DNA of 64,000 bases from Oscillospiraceae bacterium (GTDB taxonomy: Bacteria; Bacillota; Clostridia; Oscillospirales; Ruminococcaceae): NCBI GenBank assembly GCA_017521325.1, contig JAFXCV010000036.1, forward strand, positions 41,118 through 105,117, read 5' to 3'. Under the pieces are notes generated by a model. That model worked only from the letters and a program-made list of their open reading frames with translations, did no database searches and had not been told where the DNA came from. Positions 20,411 to 30,414 of the stretch are shown piece by piece. Both the position numbers and the translations under genes were made by a program. How positions within the stretch are numbered: the stretch's first letter is position 1; every line of letters starts with the position of its first letter.

Positions 20411-23400
20411 TTAGAAGAATGACATTTGTGTGGATTTCGGCAAATCGCCAAATGCACCTAAACTATCAAGCATTTCAATTATGGTTTTTGACGCACCGCT
20501 CTGCGTCTGGAATTCCTCTACAGACATATAATCGCCGTTCTGTGCCGCATCATAAATCCCCTTTGCAGCGGCTTCGCCGCATCCCGGCATAGCGGAAAAC
20601 GGAATACGGATCTTTCCATCCTCCATCAAAAATTTATAGGCGTGGGATTTTTTCAGATCAACCGGCAGGAACGTAAACCCACGACTCATCATTTCATTGA
20701 CGATCAGCAGGATATCATAAAGGTCGGTTTCTTTTTTGGATTTCTCATTTCCTTTTTCTTTCAGCTCATTGATTTTTGCACGAACGGCACCAATACCGGA
20801 AACCGCAAGCTCCACATCAAAGTCACCGCCTCTTACCGTGAGGTAGGTGGCGTAGAATTCCAGCGGCTTATAGAGCTTGAACCATCCGAGCTTCATCGCT
20901 GCAATAACATACGCAGCGGCGTGAGCCTTCGGGAACATGTATTTGATCTTCAGACAGCTTTCAATGTACCAGTCCTCTACGTTGTTATCTTTGAGCATCT
21001 GGATAATTTCGGGAGTGAAATTCTTGGGTGCCTGTCCCTTTCTCGTCCATTCCATGATGGTGAACGCCATCTTAGGTTCCACACCCTTGTAAAGCAGTGT
21101 GGTCATGATACTGTCTCGGGTTCCGATTACCTCTGAAATAGTGCAGACATTCTGGTCGATCAGGTCCTTTGCATTTCCGAGCCAAACGTCCGTACCGTGG
21201 GAAAGTCCCGAAATCTGGAGAAAGTCACTGAATTTTGTGGGTTTTGCATCCATCAGCATGCCGATTGTAAAGCCCGTACCCATTTCAGGGATGCCAAGAC
21301 TTCCGGTCGGACAGTAAATTTCTTCAGGGGTAACTCCCAGCACGGAGCAGTCCGTACACATGCGGATTACATCGGGATCATAACCGGGAATATCCTTAAT
21401 TTTGAGTCCCGTCAGGTCTTCGAGATGTTTATAAAGAGTAGGTACCACATGTCCAAGCTCGTCAAGCTTGAGGATGGTGTCGTGAATAGAATGGAAGTCG
21501 AAGTGCGTGGTAATCACATCGGAATCCGTAGAATCGGCAGGATGCTGTACGGGAGTAAAATCATACACTTCATAATCGGAAGGCACAACAACCATGCCGC
21601 CGGGATGCTGACCGGTGGTACGTTTGATTCCTGTGCATCCGATGGAAAGTCTGTTTTCCTCGGCGGAATTTAGGACAGTTCCCTGCTCCTCCAGATATTT
21701 CTTGACAAAGCCGTATGCGGTCTTATCGGCAATCGTACCGATGGTTCCGGCTTTGAACACATTATCACGTCCAAACAGTTCCTCTGTATAACGGTGGGCG
21801 CTCGACTGGTATTCGCCTGAGAAATTCAGGTCGATATCAGGCGCTTTATCACCGTCAAAACCAAGAAAGGTTTCGAACGGAATATCATGCCCGTCACAGA
21901 TCAGGGGTTCACCGCATTTGGGACAGTTCTTTGGCGGTAAGTCAAAGCCAGAGCCATAGGTTCCGTCCGTGATAAATTCGCTGTACTTACATTTTTTGCA
22001 AACATAATGCGGCATCAGGGGGTTTACCTCGGAAATACCTGCCATGGAAGCTACAAAAGAAGAGCCTACGGATCCACGGGAACCAACGAGGTAACCATGC
22101 TGCTCTGAATTATACACAAGCTTCTGTGCGATCATGTACAGAACAGAGAAGCCGTGCTTGATGATGGAGGCAAGCTCTCGGTCAAGGCGTTTTTCAACAA
22201 TTTCCGGCAAGGGATCGCCATAAATTTCCCTTGCTCGCTCATGAGTAATGCGTTTGAGATCCTCTTCTGCACCTTCAATAGTGGGAGTAAAGGTTCCCTT
22301 GGGGATGGGATGCACATGCTCGCAGGCATCCATGATACGGCAGGGATTGTCGATGACGATCTCCTCTGCCTTTTCTTCGCCAAGATAGGAGAATTCCGCA
22401 AGCATTTCATCCGTGGTACGCAGATACAGCGGCGGCTGTTGTCCGGCATCGGAAAAGCCCTGTCCGGACATAAGAATCTTACGGAATACGCTGTCCTTCT
22501 GATCGAGGAAATGCACGTCACACGTTGCAACAACGGGGATGCCGAGTTTTTCACCAAGGGCGACAATTCGTCTGTTGTAGTTGCGAAGCTGTTCCTCGTC
22601 CTGCGCAATTCCCTTGCGAATCATAAAAGCATTGTTGGCAATGGGCTGGATTTCAAGATAATCGTAGAATTTTGCGATAGCTTCCAGTTCCTTGTCGGAT
22701 TTTCCATCGACAATGGCTGAAAACAACTCTCCCGATTCACAGGCACTGCCAAAGATCAGACCATCACGGTGCTGCTCCAGAACGGATTTCGGGAGAAGCG
22801 GATGGCGGTAAAAATAATTCAGATGACCGTAGGAAACAAGACGATAGAGATTTTTCAGGCCGACCTGATTTCTGACAAGGATGATATGATGGTAGGATTT
22901 AAGCTTCTTGACATCAATTGCCTTTGTCTTGGTGTTGAGGTCGTCGAGTGTTTCAATGCCGTTTTCCTTAATGGCACGTCCGACAAGATTGATATAAATT
23001 TTCGCAAGCATGAGCGCATCATCGGACGCTCTGTGATGATCAAATTTTCCGAGCTTGAGGTGCTTTGCAACCAGATTCAGCTTGTGCTTTGCAAGCTCGG
23101 GCAGCATCGACTGACAGAGAATCAGGGTATCGATCCAGTTATAGTCAAAATCGATGTTCTGACGTTTGCAGACAGCATTGATAAAAGATGTATCAAATGT
23201 CGCATTATGTGCGGCAAGCACGGGGCTCTTTCCGCAAAATTCCATAAACATGCGCAGCGCTTCTGCTTCTTTTGGCGCATCCTGCACCATTTCCTGGGTA
23301 ATACCGGTCAGTTCCACAATATTCTGCGGAATAGGTCGTTCGGGATTGACCATGGTATTAAAGCTTTCCACGACCTGCATATTACGCAGACGTACCGCAC

Positions 23401-24742
23401 CGATTTCAGTCAGGCGGTCACGTTCAGGACTCAGTCCCGTTGTTTCAACGTCAAATACGATGATTTCGTCATTGATACTGCGCCCGTCCTTGCCTTTGAG
23501 GATCATCGGACGGTTCATATCATCGACCATGTACGCTTCGCAGCCGTAGATCACCTTAAAATTAGGATCTTTCAACCCACCGACCGCTTTCATCGCATCG
23601 GGGAACGCCTGCACCACGCCGTGGTCGGTGATGGCAATGCCGGGGTGTCCCCATTCATGCGCACGATTGATCAGTGCCTTGGCTTCACTGACGGCATCCA
23701 TTGCCGACATATTGGTATGACAGTGAAGTTCCACACGCTTTCGCTGTGCAGTATCCTTTCGCTGCTTACGTTTCATCTTCACAATGGAATCAGGTCGGAG
23801 GACGGGTTCATGCATGAAGGGATCATCCTCAATTTTACCGCTGACAAGGATTGCAGCTCCTTTTTTCAGCTCTCCAAGCGGAAGCTTTTCAAGCTTTTCG
23901 ATGGAATCAAAGAATTTCAGCGTGATAGAACCCGAAAAATCCGTGATCTGGTAGGTCATCACACGTTTACCGCCACGAATATCACGGGATTCGGACGCAA
24001 AAATATCGCCGAACACCGTTACTCGGTTTCCTCTTGTTTCAAGGGCTGCGGGAATGGAAATGGGATTATCTCGGATGGTTCTTCCCTTGATGAGAGTTCC
24101 GCTGTCCGGCTCTGCATCAAGATTCAGATGCTCAAGCGAAACGGACTGCGGTCCCTGCGGAACAGGGGGCGGCGGAGGTGCAATTTCTTCGGGCTGTACC
24201 ATAATCGGAGGCGGAATGTATTCCGGCGGTGCTTCTTCAATCACACGCTCAAGCTGCTCACTTGAAAGGGTATCGGGGCCGTGCAGTGTAATTTTCACAT
24301 TTTTGGAAAAATGCGTTTCGATGAACTGTGTGACAACCTTTGTAAATTGAAATTTTTCAAGAATCGGATATCCGCCGTTGAGCAGTTCAATGTGGATTCT
24401 GTCGTCATTCCATGTCACATCCGCTTTATTTAAAAAACCGTTGATGATGGGAAGTTCACGTTTGAGCATTTCAACAAGTACAGGATAGATATCCTTCGTA
24501 AACATGGACGGCTCATAGCGGCAGTCAAGGCGTACTGTTTTTACTTGAAGCGCATTTCCTGTTTTCGCTTCAAACTCCAGAATATCCGCAGCAGGAACGA
24601 TATGCGGAAACTGTACGACAAATGTGATTTCATTCAGAGTCTTTTCATCATAACGGATGTCCTGAATAACGCCCTGATGTACGGAAACAGGCAAATCACT
24701 GATATATTCATTTAAAAACTCCAGCAAAGTTGCATTTGCCAT
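20411..24742 (-). CDS. polC: DNA polymerase III alpha subunit, PolC type
   Basis: Main replicative polymerase of low-GC Gram-positives. The 1443-residue protein shows the PolC order: N-terminal region, OB domain (FGDIFASESRDIRGGKRVMTYQITDF near 250), PHP domain (VELHCHTNMSAMDAVSEA), a DEDDh 3'-5' exonuclease inserted in it (IVFDVETTGLSPE), then the polymerase core with the catalytic PDIDLNFSGEYQ and zinc-like cysteines CKKC/CPKCGEP. A proline-rich linker near residue 195 precedes the OB domain. ATG 24742 is preferred over GTG 24754 by spacing from AAGGTG. Last gene of the pyrH operon; no terminator before the his promoter. Confidence 0.98.
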   Translation of the reverse strand: MANATLLEFLNEYISDLPVSVHQGVIQDIRYDEKTLNEITFVVQFPHIVPAADILEFEAKTGNALQVKTVRLDCRYEPSMFTKDIYPVLVEMLKRELPIINGFLNKADVTWNDDRIHIELLNGGYPILEKFQFTKVVTQFIETHFSKNVKITLHGPDTLSSEQLERVIEEAPPEYIPPPIMVQPEEIAPPPPPVPQGPQSVSLEHLNLDAEPDSGTLIKGRTIRDNPISIPAALETRGNRVTVFGDIFASESRDIRGGKRVMTYQITDFSGSITLKFFDSIEKLEKLPLGELKKGAAILVSGKIEDDPFMHEPVLRPDSIVKMKRKQRKDTAQRKRVELHCHTNMSAMDAVSEAKALINRAHEWGHPGIAITDHGVVQAFPDAMKAVGGLKDPNFKVIYGCEAYMVDDMNRPMILKGKDGRSINDEIIVFDVETTGLSPERDRLTEIGAVRLRNMQVVESFNTMVNPERPIPQNIVELTGITQEMVQDAPKEAEALRMFMEFCGKSPVLAAHNATFDTSFINAVCKRQNIDFDYNWIDTLILCQSMLPELAKHKLNLVAKHLKLGKFDHHRASDDALMLAKIYINLVGRAIKENGIETLDDLNTKTKAIDVKKLKSYHHIILVRNQVGLKNLYRLVSYGHLNYFYRHPLLPKSVLEQHRDGLIFGSACESGELFSAIVDGKSDKELEAIAKFYDYLEIQPIANNAFMIRKGIAQDEEQLRNYNRRIVALGEKLGIPVVATCDVHFLDQKDSVFRKILMSGQGFSDAGQQPPLYLRTTDEMLAEFSYLGEEKAEEIVIDNPCRIMDACEHVHPIPKGTFTPTIEGAEEDLKRITHERAREIYGDPLPEIVEKRLDRELASIIKHGFSVLYMIAQKLVYNSEQHGYLVGSRGSVGSSFVASMAGISEVNPLMPHYVCKKCKYSEFITDGTYGSGFDLPPKNCPKCGEPLICDGHDIPFETFLGFDGDKAPDIDLNFSGEYQSSAHRYTEELFGRDNVFKAGTIGTIADKTAYGFVKKYLEEQGTVLNSAEENRLSIGCTGIKRTTGQHPGGMVVVPSDYEVYDFTPVQHPADSTDSDVITTHFDFHSIHDTILKLDELGHVVPTLYKHLEDLTGLKIKDIPGYDPDVIRMCTDCSVLGVTPEEIYCPTGSLGIPEMGTGFTIGMLMDAKPTKFSDFLQISGLSHGTDVWLGNAKDLIDQNVCTISEVIGTRDSIMTTLLYKGVEPKMAFTIMEWTRKGQAPKNFTPEIIQMLKDNNVEDWYIESCLKIKYMFPKAHAAAYVIAAMKLGWFKLYKPLEFYATYLTVRGGDFDVELAVSGIGAVRAKINELKEKGNEKSKKETDLYDILLIVNEMMSRGFTFLPVDLKKSHAYKFLMEDGKIRIPFSAMPGCGEAAAKGIYDAAQNGDYMSVEEFQTQSGASKTIIEMLDSLGAFGDLPKSTQMSFF

Positions 24743-24759
24743 GGTTTCACTCACCTTTT

Positions 24760-25797
24760 TTATAGTTTAGAAAGTTCCTCAAGAAGTGCAGGCACGATAT
24801 CCTGCTCGGGAACCTTTCGGAGAATCTCTCCATGGCGGAACAGCAGACCGATTCCGTCACCGCCTGCGACTCCGAGATCGGCTTCTCTTGCTTCTCCGGG
24901 TCCGTTGACAACACAGCCCATCACTGCAATTTTGACATCCTTTTCGATATCAGCAACCGCCTCTTCCACCTGCTTTGCAAGGGAAACAAGGTCAATTTTT
25001 GTTCTGCCGCAGGTGGGACACGATACGATCTGCACGCCACCACGCTTGCCGATGCTTTTGAGAATATCCTTTGCAGCGGCAATTTCACGGATCGGGTCGT
25101 CTGTCAAGGAAACACGGATGGTTTCCCCGATGCCATCATGCAGGAGAGAGCCGATACCGATGGCGGATTTGATCAGTCCCATACGTTCCGTACCTGCTTC
25201 CGTCACGCCCAGATGCAGCGGATAGGAACACTTCTCTGCGGCAAGACGATAGCTGTCGATCATGCGGTTGACATCGGAGGATTTAATAGAAATAACAATA
25301 TCCTCAAAATCGAACTTTTCCAGCATCGCCGCATGTTGCATCGCACTTTCCACCAGAGCTTCCGGAGTAGGAGAGCCGTATTTTGCAAGGATTTCTTTTT
25401 CTAAAGAACCGGAATTGACACCGATACGAATAGGAATATTCCTCAACTTGCAAGCCTCTGCAACCTGGCGCACTCTGTCCATATCGCCGATATTACCGGG
25501 GTTAATGCGGATCTTATCCACACCGGCTGCGGCGGATTCCAAAGCAATGCGGTAGTCAAAATGAATGTCCGCAACAAGCGGAATCGAAATTTTCTCTTTG
25601 ATTGCAGGTATCAGTCTGACGGCATCGAGTGTCGGGATCGCTGCACGGATGATTTCACAGCCTGCCTGTTCCAGAGCGACTGCCTGGGCAACAGTTCCCT
25701 CCACATTTTCAGCCGGAACATTGAGCATGGACTGGATGTAGATATGACTGCCGTCCAGTGTGCAGTTTCCGACATTGACGGGTTTTACGTTTCTCAT
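24760..25797 (-). CDS. ispG: 4-hydroxy-3-methylbut-2-en-1-yl diphosphate synthase
   Basis: Iron-sulfur enzyme of the MEP isoprenoid pathway, converting MEcPP to HMBPP with reduced ferredoxin or flavodoxin. Cluster cysteines are in SCPTCGRTKIDL and GCVVNGPGEA in the C-terminal third; the N-terminal TIM barrel includes VADIHFDYRIAL and KIRINPGNIG. Length 345 residues is the bacterial short form. ATG 25797 has GAGGTAG upstream; upstream in-frame methionines lie inside rseP. It lies 16 bases after rseP, with dxr two genes upstream. Confidence 0.98.
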   Translation of the reverse strand: MRNVKPVNVGNCTLDGSHIYIQSMLNVPAENVEGTVAQAVALEQAGCEIIRAAIPTLDAVRLIPAIKEKISIPLVADIHFDYRIALESAAAGVDKIRINPGNIGDMDRVRQVAEACKLRNIPIRIGVNSGSLEKEILAKYGSPTPEALVESAMQHAAMLEKFDFEDIVISIKSSDVNRMIDSYRLAAEKCSYPLHLGVTEAGTERMGLIKSAIGIGSLLHDGIGETIRVSLTDDPIREIAAAKDILKSIGKRGGVQIVSCPTCGRTKIDLVSLAKQVEEAVADIEKDVKIAVMGCVVNGPGEAREADLGVAGGDGIGLLFRHGEILRKVPEQDIVPALLEELSKL

Positions 25798-25813
25798 AGT
25801 TACTACCTCGCAC

Positions 25814-26929
25814 TTATTTTGTATTTGCATCATCACTCGCACTGACAGTACTGCTGTCAGGAGGATCGTTACTTTTTACTATCTTCATAATATCCTGGAA
25901 TGTCACAAGAACCATGATCAGCAGCAGCACTGCAAGACCGATGAAATGCACCAGTCCCTCGTGTTCGGGGTTAATAGGTTTGCGGCGGATTCCCTCGATC
26001 AGCAGGAATACCAGTCTTGCACCATCAAGTGCGGGAATGGGAAGAAGATTAAACATGCCCACGTTAATGGTGATGAACGATGCAAGAGAAAGGACGGAAA
26101 TGAGCTTTTCGATGATGGTTTCACCCACACTTGCGGCTTCTCCGATCGTGCCGATAATACCAACGGGACCTGACAGATCATGGAAACCGTATTTTCCTGT
26201 CACAAGGTCGATCAAGGATGCCCAGATGAGTCTTGCAGTGGATACGGTATTGAGCGCACTGTATCTGACGACATTCAGGAAATTACACTTTTCCGCTTTC
26301 ACATAAAAATCGAGTCTGCCTTCGGTTTTGGTATTATAGAAACGTACATTATTGAGAGTAACCTTTTCACCATTACGTTTTACCACAACGGTCATTTCTT
26401 CTGTTTCGGTGGACTGGAGCTTATAGGAAAGATCCATATCCGTCAGAAGTCGCATTCCATCAATAGAGAGTATGGTATCCCCCACCTGAAGACCGCAGGA
26501 TTCACTTGTAGAAGTGGAAATCTTCTCCCCCGTCTGTGCATCCTCGGTGTAGGTAAAGCCTGCAATCTGAAGCGTCACGACATCCTGATACAAGAGTGTT
26601 GTGGTACAGATGAGCAGAAAACCGAGGATAATATTCATAACTGCACCTGCAACGACAACTGCCATTCGTTTGGGTACGCTTTTTCTGCTGAAGGCTCTCG
26701 GATCGGTACTTTCCGCATCCTCCCCCTCCATTGCACAGAATCCGCCGACAGGGAGCAAACGGAGGGAGTATTCTGTTTCCTTGCCCTGTTTCTTGAAAAT
26801 CACAGGTCCCATGCCGATGGCGAATTTATTGACTTTGATACCGCAAAGTTTGGCAACGGCAAAATGACCGAACTCATGAATTGCAATAATGACACCGAAA
26901 ACAAGAAGCGCAATAATAATTGTGGTCAT
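25814..26929 (-). CDS. rseP: site-2 intramembrane metalloprotease
   Basis: Zinc protease that cuts membrane proteins inside the bilayer, often anti-sigma factors (RseP/RasP family). The active site H18-E19-F-G-H22 lies in the first membrane segment; a PDZ domain occupies about residues 115-200; the second metal-ligand motif is in NLLPIPALDGARL near residue 305. Four membrane segments are visible. Length 371 residues is usual. ATG 26929 follows AGAAAGGAT. It sits between dxr and ispG, a common clostridial arrangement. Confidence 0.96.
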   Translation of the reverse strand: MTTIIIALLVFGVIIAIHEFGHFAVAKLCGIKVNKFAIGMGPVIFKKQGKETEYSLRLLPVGGFCAMEGEDAESTDPRAFSRKSVPKRMAVVVAGAVMNIILGFLLICTTTLLYQDVVTLQIAGFTYTEDAQTGEKISTSTSESCGLQVGDTILSIDGMRLLTDMDLSYKLQSTETEEMTVVVKRNGEKVTLNNVRFYNTKTEGRLDFYVKAEKCNFLNVVRYSALNTVSTARLIWASLIDLVTGKYGFHDLSGPVGIIGTIGEAASVGETIIEKLISVLSLASFITINVGMFNLLPIPALDGARLVFLLIEGIRRKPINPEHEGLVHFIGLAVLLLIMVLVTFQDIMKIVKSNDPPDSSTVSASDDANTK

Positions 26930-26968
26930 AACTCATAAATCCTTTCTGATCAAACAAGTCTGTATCTG

Positions 26969-28117
26969 TCATTTATTAAGAATACGGCTGCGTACATACG
27001 CTCTTGCTGCTTTATCTGCTTCAAGCACATCCTCATAGCAGGTCACATCACCGCCACGAACGGATTCCATTGCTGCACGTACAAGCTCACCGATCTGCAG
27101 GAATCCGATCTCATCACGCAGGAACCATGCTACTGCTTCCTCATTGGCTGCATTGACAATGCAGGGGCGAAGACCCCCCTCGGTGATCGCATCAATTGCT
27201 GCACGAAGACAGCCGAAGGTTTCATAATCCGGCTGCTCAAAGGTCAATGTTCCATATTCCGTCAGCGACAGCGGACGGGTCGGGCATGCCTTACGCTCGG
27301 GATAGAGCAAGGCATACTGAATCGGAATTTTCATATCCGGGACACCCATCTGTCCGATGACGGCGTAATCCTCAAATTCCACAGCAGAATGAAGGACACT
27401 CTGACGATGCACCACGATTTCGATCTGGGAGGGCTTGAGATCAAAGAGCCATTTGGCTTCGATAAATTCCAGTCCTTTATTCATCAAGGTTGCGGAATCT
27501 ATGGTGATCTTGTTTCCCATATCCCAGTTGGGATGCTTAAGCGCATCTGCAGCACGTACCTGCGTCAGCTGTTCTGTGGTTTTACCGAAAAACGGACCAC
27601 CGGAGGCTGTCAGAATGATTTTGCGGACGGGATTCATGGAATTTCCCTGCAGGCACTGAAAAATCGCAGAATGCTCGCTGTCCACAGGAAAGATGTTCAC
27701 GCCCTTTTCGGCTGCTGCACGCATCACGAGGGAACCGCCTGCGACCAGAGTTTCTTTGTTCGCAAGTGCAACATCTGTTCCGGCTTCAATGGCAGTCAAT
27801 GTCGGAAGAAGACCGACCATGCCTACAACACTGTTGAGGACGATGTCTGCTTCACGGGATGCGGCAATTTTGCAAAGTCCTTCCATGCCGCTGAGAATTT
27901 CGATTTTTTCTCCTGAAAGAAGCTCGGTGAGAAGTTCCTTCTTGGATTCATCAAAAATGCAGACGCATGACGGATGGAACTCCTTTGCCTGCTGTGCAAG
28001 CAGTTCAGCCCTGCTGTGTGCGGCAAGGGCAGTGACCTGCATGCCATGCATTTTTGCAACTTCAAGTGCCTGTGTTCCTATGGAACCGGTGGAACCGAGG
28101 ATGGATACACGTTTCAT
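26969..28117 (-). CDS. dxr: 1-deoxy-D-xylulose 5-phosphate reductoisomerase
   Basis: NADPH-dependent second step of the MEP pathway, forming MEP from DXP. The 382-residue protein begins with the NADPH motif SILGSTGSIGTQAL; the metal-binding site is in PVDSEHSAIFQCLQG near residue 150 and TASGGPF follows. The frame extends upstream, but ATG 28117 with GAAAGGAAA is the start. It follows cdsA after a 71-base gap that contains a long hairpin. Confidence 0.98.
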   Translation of the reverse strand: MKRVSILGSTGSIGTQALEVAKMHGMQVTALAAHSRAELLAQQAKEFHPSCVCIFDESKKELLTELLSGEKIEILSGMEGLCKIAASREADIVLNSVVGMVGLLPTLTAIEAGTDVALANKETLVAGGSLVMRAAAEKGVNIFPVDSEHSAIFQCLQGNSMNPVRKIILTASGGPFFGKTTEQLTQVRAADALKHPNWDMGNKITIDSATLMNKGLEFIEAKWLFDLKPSQIEIVVHRQSVLHSAVEFEDYAVIGQMGVPDMKIPIQYALLYPERKACPTRPLSLTEYGTLTFEQPDYETFGCLRAAIDAITEGGLRPCIVNAANEEAVAWFLRDEIGFLQIGELVRAAMESVRGGDVTCYEDVLEADKAARAYVRSRILNK

Positions 28118-28147
28118 ATTGAATTTCCTTTCATTGCCAGAATAACA

Positions 28148-28182
28148 CAATAAACCCATCTGTGATACAGATAGGTTTATTG
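28148..28182 (-). repeat. hairpin between cdsA and dxr
   Basis: CAATAAACC (28148-28156) pairs with GGTTTATTG (28174-28182), one mismatch, then ATCTG with CAGAT inside. On the minus strand it is not followed by a T run, and the distal genes are essential, so it is more likely an RNA-processing or partial attenuation structure than a full terminator. Confidence 0.55.
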
Positions 28183-28188
28183 CTGATT

Positions 28189-29016
28189 TCACTTAAAAAT
28201 GGAAAACAGAGTTAAAAATACATACATTGCCGGTACGACAAACAATACGCTGTCAAAGCGATCCATCATACCGCCATGTCCGGGCATAATGGAACCGTAA
28301 TCCTTGATACCCTTCTGACGCTTGACGACAGATGCACAGAGATCACCGAGCACAGAAATCACTGCACACACTGCACCGAGCAGGCATACTGCAAGATAAT
28401 TGACCTGCAGATCATTGCCATTATGACGCTGAATCAGCGCATAGACAAAGCAGATTGCACCGAACACAACTGCATTGGAGATCACACCGCCCCAGAAACC
28501 TTCAACAGTCTTCTTCGGGCTGATGGTCGGACAAAGCTTATGCTTTCCGAGTGTCACACCTGCAAAATACGCACCGGAATCAGCAATCCATGCACCGCAC
28601 AAAGCAAGAACCACATAAATAATACCATGCTCATCCGCATTCTTGATGGGGATAAGGAAGGTCAGGGACTTTGTCACAAGAATCGCCGACATTGTCATAA
28701 AGGCGATCTGTTCCACATGAAACTTCTGGGAATTACGAATCAGCTCAACGAAAATGAGAAGCAGACATACAAACTGCGCAGCCGGCAAATAATCCCAACA
28801 TCCATAAAATTCCAGAAACGGCGTAGATGCACCGTAAAGAAGCATACCTGCATAAGCAAGACGGAATTTCGTCGCATCAACTGCTTGTGCAAGCTCTGTA
28901 AGAATGATGCCAATGACAATTGCAAGTGCCAGAGGATAAAGAAATGTCGTATTCAGAAACAGCACGGCAAGTGCCACTGCAATTCCGATAAAGGCTGAAA
29001 TCAGACGAACTGCCAT
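28189..29016 (-). CDS. cdsA: phosphatidate cytidylyltransferase
   Basis: Makes CDP-diacylglycerol, the precursor for membrane phospholipids including the substrate of Cls. The 275-residue protein has about seven hydrophobic segments and the C-terminal CDP-DAG synthase signature KGIKDYGSIMPGHGGMMDRFDS. ATG 29016 follows GGAGGTGTC. Three bases separate it from the uppS stop. Confidence 0.97.
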   Translation of the reverse strand: MAVRLISAFIGIAVALAVLFLNTTFLYPLALAIVIGIILTELAQAVDATKFRLAYAGMLLYGASTPFLEFYGCWDYLPAAQFVCLLLIFVELIRNSQKFHVEQIAFMTMSAILVTKSLTFLIPIKNADEHGIIYVVLALCGAWIADSGAYFAGVTLGKHKLCPTISPKKTVEGFWGGVISNAVVFGAICFVYALIQRHNGNDLQVNYLAVCLLGAVCAVISVLGDLCASVVKRQKGIKDYGSIMPGHGGMMDRFDSVLFVVPAMYVFLTLFSIFK

Positions 29017-29019
29017 GAA

Positions 29020-29763
29020 TCAGACACCTCCAAATCGCCTGCCTCTGCCTGCAAAATCAATCAAAGCCTTGTTCAGCTCATCCGGTGAAAAATCAGGCCA
29101 CATGATATCTGTGAAATAATATTCCGCATATGCACACTGCCAGATGAGATAATTAGAAAGACGCAGTTCACCGCTTGGACGAATGACAAGATCCACATCG
29201 GGCATGCCTGCCGTGTACAGATGATCAGCAACAGTCTGCTCAGAAATGTCATCAACCGAAAGCTCACCCTTCTGCACCTTTTCAGCGATCAGTCGTGCGG
29301 AGCGTGCAATTTCATCCCTGCCGCCGTAATTGGTGGCAAGCAGTACTGTGAGCTGTCTGTGGTGTGCTGTATCTTCTTCAAGCTTGATCATCTTTGTACG
29401 GATATCCTCGGGATATACACTCTTGTCACCAAGAAAGATCGCACGCACGCCATCACCGAGATGCTTCTGCACCTCGTCGAGGTATTCACGCATGATCGCA
29501 AGGATACCGTCAATTTCTTCCTTCGGACGTTTCCAGTTCTCAGTGGAAAACACATAGAAGGAAATATAGGGAATGCCGATATCCTTACAATACTGCATAA
29601 TACGCTTGAAATTCTTGCCGCCCTCGACGTGACCGAGACTTCTGGGAAGTCCTCGCTTCTTCGCCCATCTGCCATTTCCGTCCATGATGAAACCGATATG
29701 CGTCGGCAGAACTTCCGGCAGCGAACCGTTATCCGCTGCCGTTGTTTTCTTAAAAAATGCCAT
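29020..29763 (-). CDS. uppS: undecaprenyl diphosphate synthase (cis-prenyltransferase)
   Basis: Elongates farnesyl diphosphate to the C55 lipid carrier needed for peptidoglycan and teichoic acids. The catalytic aspartate is D28 in MDGNGRWAKKRG; the SFYVFSTENWKR, TNYGGRDEI and RPSGELRLSN motifs follow. The protein has 247 residues. ATG 29763 has a TTAGGAGTA site. It lies between frr and cdsA in the usual Firmicutes order. Confidence 0.98.
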   Translation of the reverse strand: MAFFKKTTAADNGSLPEVLPTHIGFIMDGNGRWAKKRGLPRSLGHVEGGKNFKRIMQYCKDIGIPYISFYVFSTENWKRPKEEIDGILAIMREYLDEVQKHLGDGVRAIFLGDKSVYPEDIRTKMIKLEEDTAHHRQLTVLLATNYGGRDEIARSARLIAEKVQKGELSVDDISEQTVADHLYTAGMPDVDLVIRPSGELRLSNYLIWQCAYAEYYFTDIMWPDFSPDELNKALIDFAGRGRRFGGV

Positions 29764-29800
29764 GTCATACTCCTAACAAATAAAGTTGATTGCCGGAAAA

Positions 29801-30355
29801 TCAGATGCTCATAATTTCCTTTTCCTTTTCGGCAACAGCCTTATCTACTTCCTCACAGAAACGATCAGTCAGCTTCTGTACCTTCTTCTCTGCTTCCTTC
29901 TGATCATCCTCAGTGATCTCGCTGTTCTTCTTCATGGTCTTGAACTTTTCAATGCTGTCACGACGAATGTTGCGAACGCTAACCTTTGCATCTTCTCCGG
30001 ACTTCTTAACGGTCTTGCAAAGATCCTTTCTGCGCTCCTCTGTCAGCTGCGGGAAAGCCAGGCGGATCACCTTGCCGTCATTGTTGGGTGTAATGCCGAT
30101 ATCGGAAGCAAGGATTGCCTTCTCAATTGCCTTGAGGGAAGTAACGTCCCAGGGCTGGATCAGCAGGATTCTTGCCTCTGCAACGGAAATTGCAGCCATC
30201 TGCTGAACCGGTGTCGGCGCACCATAATAATCTACCATCACCTTGTCAAGCACTGCGGGGTTTGCTCTGCCTGCACGCAGTGCTGCAAAATCACTCTTGA
30301 GGCGATCCAATGTCTTTGTCATTTTTTCTTCTGCAATTCTCAACTGTTCTTTCAT
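29801..30355 (-). CDS. frr: ribosome recycling factor
   Basis: Splits post-termination ribosomes together with EF-G. The 184-residue protein is near-identical in layout to RRF: N-terminal helix with LKSDFAALRAGRANPAVLDKV, the small domain with YYGAPTPVQQMAAISV, and the C-terminal helices with VRNIRRDSIEKFK. ATG 30355 has GAAGGGAAG upstream. It follows pyrH by 59 bases. Confidence 0.98.
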   Translation of the reverse strand: MKEQLRIAEEKMTKTLDRLKSDFAALRAGRANPAVLDKVMVDYYGAPTPVQQMAAISVAEARILLIQPWDVTSLKAIEKAILASDIGITPNNDGKVIRLAFPQLTEERRKDLCKTVKKSGEDAKVSVRNIRRDSIEKFKTMKKNSEITEDDQKEAEKKVQKLTDRFCEEVDKAVAEKEKEIMSI

Positions 30356-30414
30356 AATTCTTGTCCGCTTCCCTTCATTTCGGGAGCGTACTCCTTTCTA
30401 TAAATGTAGTAGTT

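Noticed and set aside
22769..24265. A 498-codon plus-strand frame opposite polC
   Set aside because: Shadow of polC, same reasoning; the translation shows no known fold.
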